This document shows, in pieces, positions 17,295-26,512 of a DNA stretch of 64,000 nucleotides. The notes under the pieces were generated by a model. The model was not told where the DNA came from. It ran no database searches and saw only the letters and a program-made list of their open reading frames with translations. Numbering within the stretch: position 1 is the stretch's first letter; each line of letters starts with the position of its first letter. Both the position numbers and the translations under genes were made by a program. The stretch lies in assembly GCF_026891035.1 (NCBI RefSeq), contig NZ_JAPTGG010000014.1, positions 32,500-96,499 on the forward strand, given 5' to 3'. The DNA is from Dasania phycosphaerae (lineage in GTDB: Bacteria; Pseudomonadota; Gammaproteobacteria; Pseudomonadales; Dasaniaceae).

Positions 17295-20159
17295 GTGAGC
17301 GAAATGTTGTTTGTACCTGGCCAGCGATGGGTAAGTAATACCGAGTCAGAGTTAGGCCTGGGTATAGTAGTTGAAGTCATGAACCGACGTGTCGACATCA
17401 GTTTCCCGGCCTCTGGCGAGCGGCGCACCTATGCGGTAGATAATGCGCCCCTAAACCGTGTGCGCTACGAAGTTGGCCAGCAAGTGAGCACGGCTGATGA
17501 GCAAAGCTTTACCGTTAGCGAGGTCATAGAAGAACGCCACTGCTTGTTTTATAGAGGCCTTAACGAGCAGGGCGAAACCCTAACGGTGCCCGAGTTAGAG
17601 CTCAATAGTTTTGTACAATTTAGCAAGCCGCAAGATCGCCTCTTTGCTGGCCAAATTGATAAAAACCGCGCTTTTCAATTGCGCTGTGAAACCCTAGAGC
17701 ATATACGCCACCAACAGCTCTCAGCGGTGCGTGGTTTGCTGGGGGCCAGAGTGCAACTATTACCCCACCAGCTGTATATAGCCAGTGAAACGGCTAATCG
17801 CTTTGCTCCCCGTGTGTTGTTAGCTGATGAAGTGGGTTTGGGTAAAACCATAGAGGCCGGCCTGGTAATACATCACCAGCTAATGACCGGCCGCGCCAGC
17901 CGCGTGCTAATAGTAGTGCCCGATAGTTTAGTGCATCAGTGGCTGGTAGAAATGCTGCGCCGCTTTAATTTATATTTTAGTATTTTTGATGCCCAGCGCT
18001 GTCAGGCCCTTACCGAGTCCGGTGCCGATAACCCCTTTGAAGAGGCGCAGTTAGTGCTGTGCAGCCTGTCCACTTTTACCGAACATCAAGACTTACATCA
18101 GCAGGCCGTGGCCGCACGCTGGGATTTAATGGTAGTGGATGAAGCTCACCACCTAGCCTGGAGCCCCGAACAGGTCAGCCCTGCCTACCAATGTGTAGAG
18201 GCCTTGGCGCAAACCGCACAGGGTTTATTGCTGCTAACTGCTACCCCAGAGCAATTAGGCATAGAGAGCCATTTTTCACGCCTGCGTTTATTAGATCCTG
18301 ACCGTTATTACGATGTAGAAAAATTTATCGCCGAAGAGCAAAACTACCAGCCGGTTAATGAACTGGTGCAAAAGCTAATGGCCGACAGTGTTGCCGAACA
18401 TATTGCCGCGCCAGCATTTATTAGCCAGTTAACCCAATACCTGGGCGACTCTGCAGTAGCGCATTTACAGCAGGAGCTGCAGGGTGCAGAGCCACAGCAG
18501 GCGATTAATCACGCGATAGAATTATTATTAGATCAACACGGTACCGGCCGCGTTTTATTTCGCAACACGCGTTCCTCGGTAGCGGGTTTCCCCGACCGGC
18601 ATTTGCATACACACCCCTTAACGGCTCCCAGTGAGTACACCGCCCAGTTAGCACAGGCAGAACTAAGCGACAGCCTGCGGCCGGAAACCTTACTGGGTGA
18701 TGAGCAGTGGCTAACTATTGATCCGCGCGTGCAATGGTTGAGTGGATGGCTGCGAGAGCGGCGCAGTCATAAAGTATTAGTGATCTGCGCGCGGGCCGAA
18801 ACCGCCTTAGATTTAGAGCTGCACCTACGCTTGAAAGAGGGCGTGCAGTCGGCGGTATTTCACGAGGGCTTAAGCTTGGTAGCTCGCGATAGGGCGGCAG
18901 CTTATTTTTCTGATGATGAGGATGGCGCTCAGGTATTAATTTGTTCTGAGATAGGTAGTGAAGGTAGAAACTTCCAGTTTGCCCATCACCTGGTGTTGTT
19001 TGATTTGCCGTTAAACCCCGACTTATTAGAGCAGCGCATAGGCCGCCTAGATAGGATAGGCCAGCGCCACGATGTGCAAATTCACTGCCCCTATTATCAG
19101 GGCAGTGCGCAAGAAACCTTATTGCGTTGGTACCACGAGGGCTTAAATGCTTTCGAAAAAACCTGCCCGGCGGGCAATAATATTTACCAACAGGTTGAGG
19201 CCGAGTTATTGGCTTGTTTACGGGGTGAGGCGACTGATCAGCAGCTAGCGCAATTACTCAGCCATACCCAGCAGATTAGCGAGCAAACTCTGGCCGCGCT
19301 GCAGCAGGGCCGCGATCGCCTAGTGGAGTTAAACTCTTTTAATGAGGCTAAGGCCGAGCGTGTAGTAGCAGCCTTTATTGCCGAAGAGCGTCGCCATGAG
19401 CTGGCTAAATATATGGAGCAGGTGTTTGATTTATTTGGTGTAGACCAAGAGGAACACTCGGCGCTAAGCACCGTGATACATCCCGGTGATCATATGTTGT
19501 GCCACAACTTCCCCGGCTTGCCGGAAGATGGTATGACCGCCACCTATCAGCGCGAATTGGCGCTGTCGCGTGAAGACATACAGTTTTTAACCTGGGAGCA
19601 CCCCATGGTCACCGGTGCCATGGATATGATCTTGGGAGGCGAGCTGGGCAATACCGCGCTAGCCACTATTAAATTGCCGCCTATTAAACCCGGCACTTTA
19701 ATGTTGGAAGCGGTGTTTACCGTTCAGTGTACTGCGCCACCCCAATTACAATTGCACCGCTATTTGCCGCTTACCACTATACGTATAGTGGTGGATGCGA
19801 ATAATAATGACCTCAGTAATATTTTAAGTGCACAGCGCCTGGCAAAATTAGTGGCCAAAGTTCCTAAGCGAGTGGGTCAGGACTTGGTGCGTCAAACGCG
19901 CAAAGATATTTTGGCACTTATCGAACAGGCCGAAACTCTAGCGACTGCGCAGCAGCAGGATATCGTGGCCAGCGCCCAGCAAAATATGTTGCAGCAGCAA
20001 ACTGAAGAAACTGAGCGACTTAAAGCTCTGGCCCAGCGCAACCCCAATATACGGCAAGAAGAAATTGATTTTCAGCTACAGGCCACGGATATGCTATCTG
20101 CAGCCTTGCAACAAGCTAGAATTAAATTGGAGGCCGTACGATTGCTGGTGGCGGTATAA
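17295..20159 (+). CDS. rapA: RNA polymerase-associated protein RapA (SWI2/SNF2 ATPase)
   Basis: 954 residues, close to the 968 of E. coli RapA. It recycles stalled or post-termination RNA polymerase. N-terminal Tudor-like part (FVPGQRWVSNTESELGLGIV), Walker A in LADEVGLGKTIEAG, DEAH box DEAHH, helicase C motifs in SEIGSEGRNFQFAHHLVLFDLPLNPDLLEQRIGRLDRIGQ, then the RapA-specific C-terminal domains. Starts with GTG preceded by an AGGAAG ribosome site. Confidence 0.97.
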   Translation: MSEMLFVPGQRWVSNTESELGLGIVVEVMNRRVDISFPASGERRTYAVDNAPLNRVRYEVGQQVSTADEQSFTVSEVIEERHCLFYRGLNEQGETLTVPELELNSFVQFSKPQDRLFAGQIDKNRAFQLRCETLEHIRHQQLSAVRGLLGARVQLLPHQLYIASETANRFAPRVLLADEVGLGKTIEAGLVIHHQLMTGRASRVLIVVPDSLVHQWLVEMLRRFNLYFSIFDAQRCQALTESGADNPFEEAQLVLCSLSTFTEHQDLHQQAVAARWDLMVVDEAHHLAWSPEQVSPAYQCVEALAQTAQGLLLLTATPEQLGIESHFSRLRLLDPDRYYDVEKFIAEEQNYQPVNELVQKLMADSVAEHIAAPAFISQLTQYLGDSAVAHLQQELQGAEPQQAINHAIELLLDQHGTGRVLFRNTRSSVAGFPDRHLHTHPLTAPSEYTAQLAQAELSDSLRPETLLGDEQWLTIDPRVQWLSGWLRERRSHKVLVICARAETALDLELHLRLKEGVQSAVFHEGLSLVARDRAAAYFSDDEDGAQVLICSEIGSEGRNFQFAHHLVLFDLPLNPDLLEQRIGRLDRIGQRHDVQIHCPYYQGSAQETLLRWYHEGLNAFEKTCPAGNNIYQQVEAELLACLRGEATDQQLAQLLSHTQQISEQTLAALQQGRDRLVELNSFNEAKAERVVAAFIAEERRHELAKYMEQVFDLFGVDQEEHSALSTVIHPGDHMLCHNFPGLPEDGMTATYQRELALSREDIQFLTWEHPMVTGAMDMILGGELGNTALATIKLPPIKPGTLMLEAVFTVQCTAPPQLQLHRYLPLTTIRIVVDANNNDLSNILSAQRLAKLVAKVPKRVGQDLVRQTRKDILALIEQAETLATAQQQDIVASAQQNMLQQQTEETERLKALAQRNPNIRQEEIDFQLQATDMLSAALQQARIKLEAVRLLVAV

Positions 20160-20243
20160 ACAGACTTAGTCGTTTGATTTATGGCCGCTTAGCGGCATGC
20201 GCGATACAATGGCGGCTATATAACATTATAACGAGTGTGAATT

Positions 20244-22532
20244 TTGAGCAAAACGGTAGTCGACAATAAGGCAGCAAACACGGTGGCAGCCGCCACCATC
20301 GCAAGCAAAATAGTGCCGTGGAAAATCTGGGCCAGAGCGGGCTTAGATGTACTAAGCTGTCTAGCCGAAATCCCCTCTTGGTTGCGTTTGTCTCACGAAA
20401 TTCACCATCGCAACCGCATAGGCAGTGACTTTGTGGGGGTTAATATCGCCACCTCTAGTGATCCCGCCTGTGATGATAAAGTACTGGATTATTTACAAGA
20501 TTTATCCATACGCCAAGTGCGTATGGACTACAGCTACTGCTCGCAGCAGGGTGATGCTCAGCGTTTATTAAACCGCGTCTTGGCTGAAGGCTTGGAGGTG
20601 ATGCTGGATTTATTTCCGCCCAAAGAAGAGGCCGCAGCCCTGCGCGATGATGAGCAGGCACAGCAGCGCTGGCGCGAATTTTTACAGCAGGTGTTTACTG
20701 ACTACGCCGGGCAGGTCAGTATTTTTGAAATAGGCAGCACACCTAACCGCGGCAAGTGGTCGGGCTTTGACGGCATTAGTTATTTACACGCTTGGCAAAT
20801 TGCCACCGAGGTGGCGCAGGGCTTTAACCTTACTTTGGCAGGCCCCAATATTTCAGATTTTGAGCCGCTGTATAACTTCGCCTATTTAAAAGCCATGAAG
20901 CGGGTAGACTCAGTGCCCGTGATACACAGCGATAACTTATTTGTTGAACGGGTAGTACAGCCCGAGGCTTACGACCACCGCGTGGCGGGCAATTGGGCCA
21001 CCCGTAAGCTCAACCTTAATCTGATTAAAAAAGCGCGTATTATCGCCGAGATAGGCCACCAAGAAGGTTGTGAGAAAACTTATTGCACCTATAAGTGCTG
21101 GACCAGAAAACGCCTTAGCCGTTGGACCCTAGACCCCGAACAAAAAAATGCCGATTACTTAGTGCGCTATTTGATTATTGCTGCCGCCAGTGGCGCTTTG
21201 GATAGGGTGTATTGGGGGCCATTAATTTGCAATCGCGATGGCTTAGTTGACTGTGGCGATAGCAGCTATCCCTATGTAGACAATGTTAGTTTTTATAAAG
21301 AGGTACGCGGGCAAGTCGCAGACTTTAAACCCACTAAAGCCTATACCGCCTTTAAGTATGTATCGACTTTATTGCGTCATATTACCTGTGTGCAAGGTGT
21401 GAGCGCCGATAACGGCATTAATCATTTTATTTTTGAAACTGAGCAGGGTGGCGAAGTGCATGCGCTGTGGTGTTTGGATCGTAGTGCCCTAGCGTTGACT
21501 GATATATACAGCAAAGCCCAGTTACAGAGTGCTAGTTTTAGAACCGTTTACGGAACCGCGCCCGTACAACCGCCGCATATGGCTACAGAGCAGCCGCTAC
21601 TAATAGAGTGGCCACAACAGCAAAGCCTGCGACCCAGCACCGACGATATACGTACTTTAGATGACACCCTAAGTAGCACGGTGGTCTATCATGCCCACCC
21701 CGGTTTACAGTCGGTGTCGGTGAATACGCCGCAGTGGCTGGGGGTGGTAGCGGTAGCTGATGGCCAAGACGCTGAGGCTACGGTGGAGGCTTATATGCCT
21801 GCGTCAATGTTAGCAAAACCGGAAATTTCAGTATTGCGCGACACCCGCAATCGCCTGTGGAATATACAGCTAGATGAGCAGGCTGAAGAAATACAAACGG
21901 TTAAATTAAATCGCGCTAAAGGTATTAAAAAATTCACCTACCGCTTTATGCCCAGTAAGGGGAAAAGGCATTGGAATAATGCTACCGAAATGCTGCGCAG
22001 AGGTATTAATACGCCGCAGCCTCTGGCTTTTTTTGAGCGTCATAGTAACGCGGGCATAGAAGATAACTACTATGTGTGCCGTTTTGTCCCTAATGCTTTT
22101 TCAGCGCGCGATGTGTTTCATGCCTTTAATAGCGGTGAACAAAGTTATAAGGGCTTGGATAAAGAGGCTTTTTATACTGAGATAGCGGGCTTTGTGGCTA
22201 AAATGCATAGCTGCAATATTATTCATAGAGATTTATCATCGGGTAATTTGATGATGACTAAAGATGAGCAGGGCTTAATATTTTACGCGATAGATATAGG
22301 CAGGGCAGTCATAGATAAAAGCAAAGTGATAACTAATATGCAGCGTGGGATAGATTTAAAGCGCATTTGCTATAAATTAAACTGGGTCGATCGCGAGTTT
22401 TTTATAACGGCTTATCAGCGCCACGCCGGTAAAGAAATAAAATATTGGAAGTCTATGCTGTGGTCTTATGATGCTAAGCAAGGCTTTAAGAAAACACTTA
22501 AAGCGAAATTAAAACGCAAAAAACGAGTTTAA
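20244..22532 (+). CDS. Fusion of glycoside hydrolase-like TIM barrel with LPS-kinase-like domain
   Basis: 762 residues starting at TTG. Residues about 60-390 resemble a clan A glycoside hydrolase barrel (FVGVNIATSSDP, RQVRMDYSY, VSIFEIGSTPNRGKW with a candidate acid/base Glu, ARIIAEIG with a candidate nucleophile). Residues about 400-560 look like a beta-sandwich. Residues about 570-720 are a Kdo/WaaP/InaA-type kinase: NIIHRDLSSGNLMM (catalytic Asp-663) and AIDIGRA (metal Asp-684). No clear signal peptide, so both domains would act in the cytoplasm. It follows rapA by 84 bases. I infer a role in cell-surface glycan or lipopolysaccharide-type chemistry; the true substrate is unknown. Confidence 0.65.
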   Translation: MSKTVVDNKAANTVAAATIASKIVPWKIWARAGLDVLSCLAEIPSWLRLSHEIHHRNRIGSDFVGVNIATSSDPACDDKVLDYLQDLSIRQVRMDYSYCSQQGDAQRLLNRVLAEGLEVMLDLFPPKEEAAALRDDEQAQQRWREFLQQVFTDYAGQVSIFEIGSTPNRGKWSGFDGISYLHAWQIATEVAQGFNLTLAGPNISDFEPLYNFAYLKAMKRVDSVPVIHSDNLFVERVVQPEAYDHRVAGNWATRKLNLNLIKKARIIAEIGHQEGCEKTYCTYKCWTRKRLSRWTLDPEQKNADYLVRYLIIAAASGALDRVYWGPLICNRDGLVDCGDSSYPYVDNVSFYKEVRGQVADFKPTKAYTAFKYVSTLLRHITCVQGVSADNGINHFIFETEQGGEVHALWCLDRSALALTDIYSKAQLQSASFRTVYGTAPVQPPHMATEQPLLIEWPQQQSLRPSTDDIRTLDDTLSSTVVYHAHPGLQSVSVNTPQWLGVVAVADGQDAEATVEAYMPASMLAKPEISVLRDTRNRLWNIQLDEQAEEIQTVKLNRAKGIKKFTYRFMPSKGKRHWNNATEMLRRGINTPQPLAFFERHSNAGIEDNYYVCRFVPNAFSARDVFHAFNSGEQSYKGLDKEAFYTEIAGFVAKMHSCNIIHRDLSSGNLMMTKDEQGLIFYAIDIGRAVIDKSKVITNMQRGIDLKRICYKLNWVDREFFITAYQRHAGKEIKYWKSMLWSYDAKQGFKKTLKAKLKRKKRV

Positions 22533-22539
22533 GGCTTAG

Positions 22540-22953
22540 TTAAAGCTCAACCTTACCCCTAAGCACCTTCTTTTTGCCATGTTTGTTTTTACTATCCATG
22601 CGCTTACTTTGCGAACTTTTGCTGGGCTTAGTGGCCCGGCGTACTTTTTGCCTTACCCCTGCTTGTTGAATTAAGGCTTGCAGGCGGTTGAGGGCATCCT
22701 CACGGTTTTTTTCCTGGCTGCGAAAACGCTGGGCTTTGATAATAATCACGCCATCTTTGCTAATACGTTTATCATTTAGCGCCAGCAATTGCTCTACATA
22801 ATAGGCGGGCAGGCAGCCGCAGTGTATGTTAAAGCGCAAGTGTATAGCGGTAGAGACTTTATTAACATTTTGGCCGCCCGCGCCTTGGGCGCGTATGGCA
22901 CTTAGCTCTATAAACTCTAAGGGTATGGTTACAGCGTTGGATATGGTCAGCAT
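22540..22953 (-). CDS. arfB: Alternative ribosome-rescue factor ArfB (peptidyl-tRNA hydrolase YaeJ)
   Basis: 137 residues. Release-factor-like domain with the catalytic GGQ in AIRAQGAGGQNVNKVSTAIHLRF, followed by a long Lys/Arg-rich C-terminal tail (KVRRATKPSKSSQSKRMDSKNKHGKKKVL) that in ArfB enters the mRNA channel of stalled ribosomes. Lacks the codon-recognition domains of RF1/RF2, as expected. The stop lies 8 bases from the convergent fusion gene. Likely cotranscribed with the 60-residue gene upstream. Confidence 0.95.
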   Translation of the reverse strand: MLTISNAVTIPLEFIELSAIRAQGAGGQNVNKVSTAIHLRFNIHCGCLPAYYVEQLLALNDKRISKDGVIIIKAQRFRSQEKNREDALNRLQALIQQAGVRQKVRRATKPSKSSQSKRMDSKNKHGKKKVLRGKVEL

Positions 22954-22982
22954 GGCTTTACTTGTGCTCAGCCTGTTGCGGA

Positions 22983-23165
22983 TTAAGCGTTGCTGTGCAG
23001 TTTGATGTAAGTTTTTAATTGTTCAGCAACGGCGGGTTGTTGGCTATCTATAGCCAGTTGTACATGTTCCCAACCTATGGGGGCGTTGTTACCTTCCACC
23101 AGCCATTCAACGTCGTCTATTAAACCTGCCTCTATAGAGGTCTTTAATTGTTCTGCGCGTGTCAT
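22983..23165 (-). CDS. Small hypothetical protein
   Basis: 60 residues, acidic, soluble (MTRAEQLKTSIEAGLIDDVEW ... AIDSQQPAVAEQLKTYIKLHSNA). The heptad-like helices and the absence of low-complexity sequence suggest a genuine protein. It lies 29 bases upstream of arfB on the same strand. I do not recognise a family. Confidence 0.5.
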   Translation of the reverse strand: MTRAEQLKTSIEAGLIDDVEWLVEGNNAPIGWEHVQLAIDSQQPAVAEQLKTYIKLHSNA

Positions 23166-23388
23166 CGTGATTACGTCGTTTCTTGTAGGAGCTAAGCATG
23201 CTGTTAGTGGCAGCTTAGAGCTGCTTAGTCAGGCTTAGTTCAGTTGTTATTGTTATTGATTATGGTCTTGCGTTGTTACGTCTTGATGACGCTAGTGCCT
23301 CTACGGGCGGCAAGGGGGGCGATTGTACGCACTTTGCTTTAAATTGAAACGGTAATATTCACAATATGAAAAATAATTCTAATAGCGC

Positions 23389-23709
23389 TTATTCCCATTC
23401 CCAGCGCAAAGGTTCGCCAAAATCGTCATAAATCATTTTTTTGCGGGGGCGGCGGTTGGTTTTGGGTTTGGCGCTGCTGCTTTTGGCTTTTTTGCGCTCT
23501 TCCAGGGCTGCCACCACTTCCGGCACATAGGTGCGTTCGGCTTTAGGTTCTTGGAAGGGGGCGTTGTCAGGTTTAAGAGGGCCATAGCTGGAAGGGCGGC
23601 CACTGATGCCAGAGGCTATCTCAGCCACTTCTCCGCCTTCGCGTAAAAAGTTACTGATCTGCTTTTCCATTTCACTGCGTATATGGGCTTTGCTAACGGG
23701 CTTTTTCAC
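23389..23709 (-). CDS. Small conserved basic protein with FLxxGGxVxEI motif (SutA-like region)
   Basis: 106 residues from a GTG at 23709. The N-terminal part SEMEKQISNFLREGGEVAEIASGISG resembles the FLxxGGxVxxI element of the Pseudomonas transcriptional regulator SutA; the rest is a flexible charged stretch (EERKKAKSSSAKPKTNRRPRKK) ending in MIYDDFGEPLRWEWE. The frame stays open upstream to 23931, but that part is Cys-rich, overlaps the ABC transporter gene and looks non-coding, so I place the start at the GTG. Function is inferred only weakly: it may bind RNA polymerase or RNA. Confidence 0.6.
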   Translation of the reverse strand: MKKPVSKAHIRSEMEKQISNFLREGGEVAEIASGISGRPSSYGPLKPDNAPFQEPKAERTYVPEVVAALEERKKAKSSSAKPKTNRRPRKKMIYDDFGEPLRWEWE

Positions 23710-23827
23710 TACGGTTGCCAGAGTTGTTTGCGGGCCAGCCACACAGTGTAATAGCTGGCTGAGGCAAGGTACAGTGCTATCAGCGCAGAAACCAGCCAAG
23801 CTGGGCTGGAATATTGTTGGCAGTGGC

Positions 23828-25636
23828 TTATAGGCTGGGCTCTGGGCTGTTTTCACGTTGCTGCACAGCCCACAGGGCGGCGTAGTGGCCCTGCAGCTTA
23901 AGCAATTGCTGATGCTGGCCCTGCTCGACAATTTTGCCCTGTTCTAACACGATAATGCGGTCAGCATCGACAATAGTGGAAAGCCTATGGGCTATCACCA
24001 AACTGCTGTGGCCTTGGGCGGCGGCCTGCAAGGCTTTTAATATGGCCTGTTCGGAGTGGCTGTCCAGTGACGAGGTGGCCTCGTCAAAGGCCATAATAGG
24101 CGGGTTTTTTAACAGGGTGCGAGCTATGGCCACGCGCTGTTTTTCGCCGCCGGAGAGCTTGAGGCCGCGCTCGCCCACCTGTGTGTCGTAGCCCTGCGGT
24201 AGGCTGGCGATAAAGGGAGCGAGGTGGGCCAATTGGCAGGCCTGCTCAATTTGCTCATGGCTGGCTCTGGGTAGGCCATAGCGTATGTTTTCATAGAGGC
24301 TATCGTTAAATAACACGGTGTCCTGCGGCACTATGCCTATGGCTTGGCGCAGGGATTGCTGGCTGACCTGGCTGATATCCTGCCCATCTATGCTTATGCT
24401 GCCACTGGTGAGGTCGTAAAAGCGAAACAGCAGCTTCACCAACGTGGACTTACCGGCACCGCTGGCGCCCACTACCGCCACCTTCTCGCCGGGTTGTATT
24501 TCAAAGCTTATGCCCTGCAATATGGGGCGGTCGGGGTTATAGCTAAAATACACGTCTTGGAAGCGTATATGGCCTTGGCTGACCACCAGCTCAGTAGCCT
24601 GCTCGGCGTCTTGTACCTGTGCTTGCTGGCCTAAGAGGGCGAACATTTGCTCTATGTTGGTCATAGAGCTTTTGATCTCTCTGTAAACAAAACCCAGGAA
24701 GTTAAGCGGTAAAAACAGCTGCATCATAAAGGCATTAACTAGGGTGAAATCCCCCAGGCTCATTTTGCCCTCAGTCACCTGTTGGGCTGCCAGCCCTATC
24801 ATCAGGGTTTGCGCCACCGCTATGATTAGGGCCTGGCCACCATTGAGGGTAAATAGTGATAGCCGATTTTTGCGCCTAGCCGACTCCCACTCGGCCAGCG
24901 CGTTGTCATAGCGCTGGGCCTCGTAGTCTTCATTATTAAAGTATTTAACCGTTTCATAGTTGAGTAGGCTGTCCACTGCCCGGGTAGTGCTGGCGGAATC
25001 GGCCTGATTGGCCTCGCGCACAAACTGGGTGCGCCATTCGGTGGCGACTATGGTGTAAACAATATACAGGCTGACGGCGGCGATAATAATCAGCGAAAAG
25101 CCTATGCCGTAATTGACCAGCAGCAGGCCGGCTATCATTAAAATCTCTACCAGAGTGGGGAAGATATTAAATACAAAAAAGCGCATTAAAAAGCTAATGC
25201 CGGTGGTGCCGCGCTCTATATCCCGTGATAGGCCGCCGGTGCGGCGGTTGAGGTGAAAATCTAAATCCAATTGGTGTAGATGCTGAAAAACTCGCAAGCC
25301 TATGCGGCGCATAGCGCGCTCGGTAACGCGGCCAAAAATCGTATCGCGCAGCTCGCTAAACAGCACATTGGAGAATTTGGCGAGACCAAAGGCCAGTACC
25401 AAGGCCAAGGGCAGGGCGATGAGCTGGGCATCGCTGCCGCGTTGCACATCTAAAGTGTCTACCAAATCTTTGAGTATAAAGGGGCCGTAAACATTAGCGC
25501 CCTTGGCCGCCAGCAGGCAGCCTATGGCCAGTGCAATACGGCCCTTATAAGCAGCCAAATAGGGCCAGATAGTCAGTAATATCTGCCAGTTAAAACCTTT
25601 GAATTCTGCCTGTGGGCTAGTTTCTAAATGTCGCAT
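23828..25636 (-). CDS. ABC transporter, fused permease-ATPase of the Atm1/HMT1 type
   Basis: 602 residues. The N-terminal half has six membrane helices with the Atm1-type motif LRDTIFGRVTERAMRRIGLRVFQHLHQLDLDFHLNRRTGGLSRDIERG and NYETVKYFNNEDYE; the C-terminal ATPase has Walker A GASGAGKST, signature LSGGEKQR, Walker B IMAFDEATSSLD and the H-loop IAHRLST. Bacterial Atm1-like exporters move glutathione-linked metal or sulfur species; some members confer metal tolerance. No accessory subunit is adjacent. The small basic protein gene follows on the same strand after 118 bases. Confidence 0.9.
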   Translation of the reverse strand: MRHLETSPQAEFKGFNWQILLTIWPYLAAYKGRIALAIGCLLAAKGANVYGPFILKDLVDTLDVQRGSDAQLIALPLALVLAFGLAKFSNVLFSELRDTIFGRVTERAMRRIGLRVFQHLHQLDLDFHLNRRTGGLSRDIERGTTGISFLMRFFVFNIFPTLVEILMIAGLLLVNYGIGFSLIIIAAVSLYIVYTIVATEWRTQFVREANQADSASTTRAVDSLLNYETVKYFNNEDYEAQRYDNALAEWESARRKNRLSLFTLNGGQALIIAVAQTLMIGLAAQQVTEGKMSLGDFTLVNAFMMQLFLPLNFLGFVYREIKSSMTNIEQMFALLGQQAQVQDAEQATELVVSQGHIRFQDVYFSYNPDRPILQGISFEIQPGEKVAVVGASGAGKSTLVKLLFRFYDLTSGSISIDGQDISQVSQQSLRQAIGIVPQDTVLFNDSLYENIRYGLPRASHEQIEQACQLAHLAPFIASLPQGYDTQVGERGLKLSGGEKQRVAIARTLLKNPPIMAFDEATSSLDSHSEQAILKALQAAAQGHSSLVIAHRLSTIVDADRIIVLEQGKIVEQGQHQQLLKLQGHYAALWAVQQRENSPEPSL

Positions 25637-25809
25637 AGGGGCCTGTTGCTGGTTGGATAGCTGGCTGCTTGGTAGCCAAAACTCGGCTAGTTTAGCGTTA
25701 AACCGTAGCTTTGTATTGGCACAGCAACAGCCCTGCTATTGCAGGCGGCAGTGGCGCTAAGTTTATGATAAGCTGTGCGGCCTTTTTAATGACAGATTGA
25801 GTAAATTTT

Positions 25810-26430
25810 ATGTCTGATACCTATACCAGCGTTGAACAGCGCGCCAGCTACGGCGTAGGCCGTCAAATGGGCGACCAGCTTGCCTCTAACCCTTTTGATG
25901 GCGTTGATGCCGACGCGGTTGCCGCTGGTCTTATCGATGCTCTAGCTGGCAAGCCTAGCGTTGTTTCGCAAGAAGACTTGAGCGCGGCTTTCCAAGAAAT
26001 TACCCAGCGTATGCAAGCTAAAGAAGCTGAAAAAGCTAAAGAGTTTACCGCTGAAGGCGAAGCCTATTTAGCCGAAAATGCCAAGCGTGATGGCGTAACG
26101 GTGACTGAGTCTGGTTTACAGTATGAAGTATTAGTAGAAGGTACTGGCGACAAGCCTAGCGCCAGTTCTACTGTGCGCACTCACTACCACGGTACTTTAA
26201 TTAACGGTCAGGTGTTTGATAGCTCGGTTGAGCGTGGCGAGCCTGCTGAGTTCCCCGTTAACGGCGTAATTGCTGGCTGGACTGAAGCCCTACAATTAAT
26301 GCCTGTGGGTTCTAAGTGGAAGTTATCACTACCTTACAACCTTGCCTACGGCGAGCGTGGTGCCGGTGGCGCGATAGGTCCTTACGCTACCCTAGTTTTT
26401 GAAGTTGAGTTGCTAGATATCGTTGCTTAA
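25810..26430 (+). CDS. fklB: FKBP-type peptidyl-prolyl cis-trans isomerase (FklB/FKBP22 type)
   Basis: 206 residues: an N-terminal dimerisation domain (SVEQRASYGVGRQMGDQL ... EAEKAKEF helix) and a C-terminal FKBP domain (TVRTHYHGTLINGQVFDSSVERGEPAEFPVN, PVGSKWKLSLPYNLAYGERGAGGAIGPYATLVFEVELLDI). No signal peptide, so cytoplasmic, as for FklB. Codon use is strongly biased, suggesting high expression. A large hairpin follows. Confidence 0.93.
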   Translation: MSDTYTSVEQRASYGVGRQMGDQLASNPFDGVDADAVAAGLIDALAGKPSVVSQEDLSAAFQEITQRMQAKEAEKAKEFTAEGEAYLAENAKRDGVTVTESGLQYEVLVEGTGDKPSASSTVRTHYHGTLINGQVFDSSVERGEPAEFPVNGVIAGWTEALQLMPVGSKWKLSLPYNLAYGERGAGGAIGPYATLVFEVELLDIVA

Positions 26431-26443
26431 TTACGGTAGCTAG

Positions 26444-26510
26444 TAGTAAGTCCCTAGTCTCTAGTTTATAGAGCTAGCGACTAGAGACTTTTGACTACTT
26501 ACTATTTTTT
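26444..26510 (+). terminator. Nested hairpin with T tract after fklB
   Basis: Outer arms TAGTAAGT (26444-26451) and ACTTACTA (26497-26504), inner arms AGTCTCTAGT (26456-26465) and ACTAGAGACT (26480-26489), then six T at 26505-26510. It reads as an intrinsic terminator, but the next gene's ATG is only two bases further on. Confidence 0.65.
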
Positions 26511-26512
26511 CT

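Noticed and set aside
23710..23931. Upstream extension of the FLxxGGxVxEI protein
   Set aside because: Cys- and Pro-rich sequence without family character that overlaps the end of the ABC transporter gene; a GTG at 23709 fits better.
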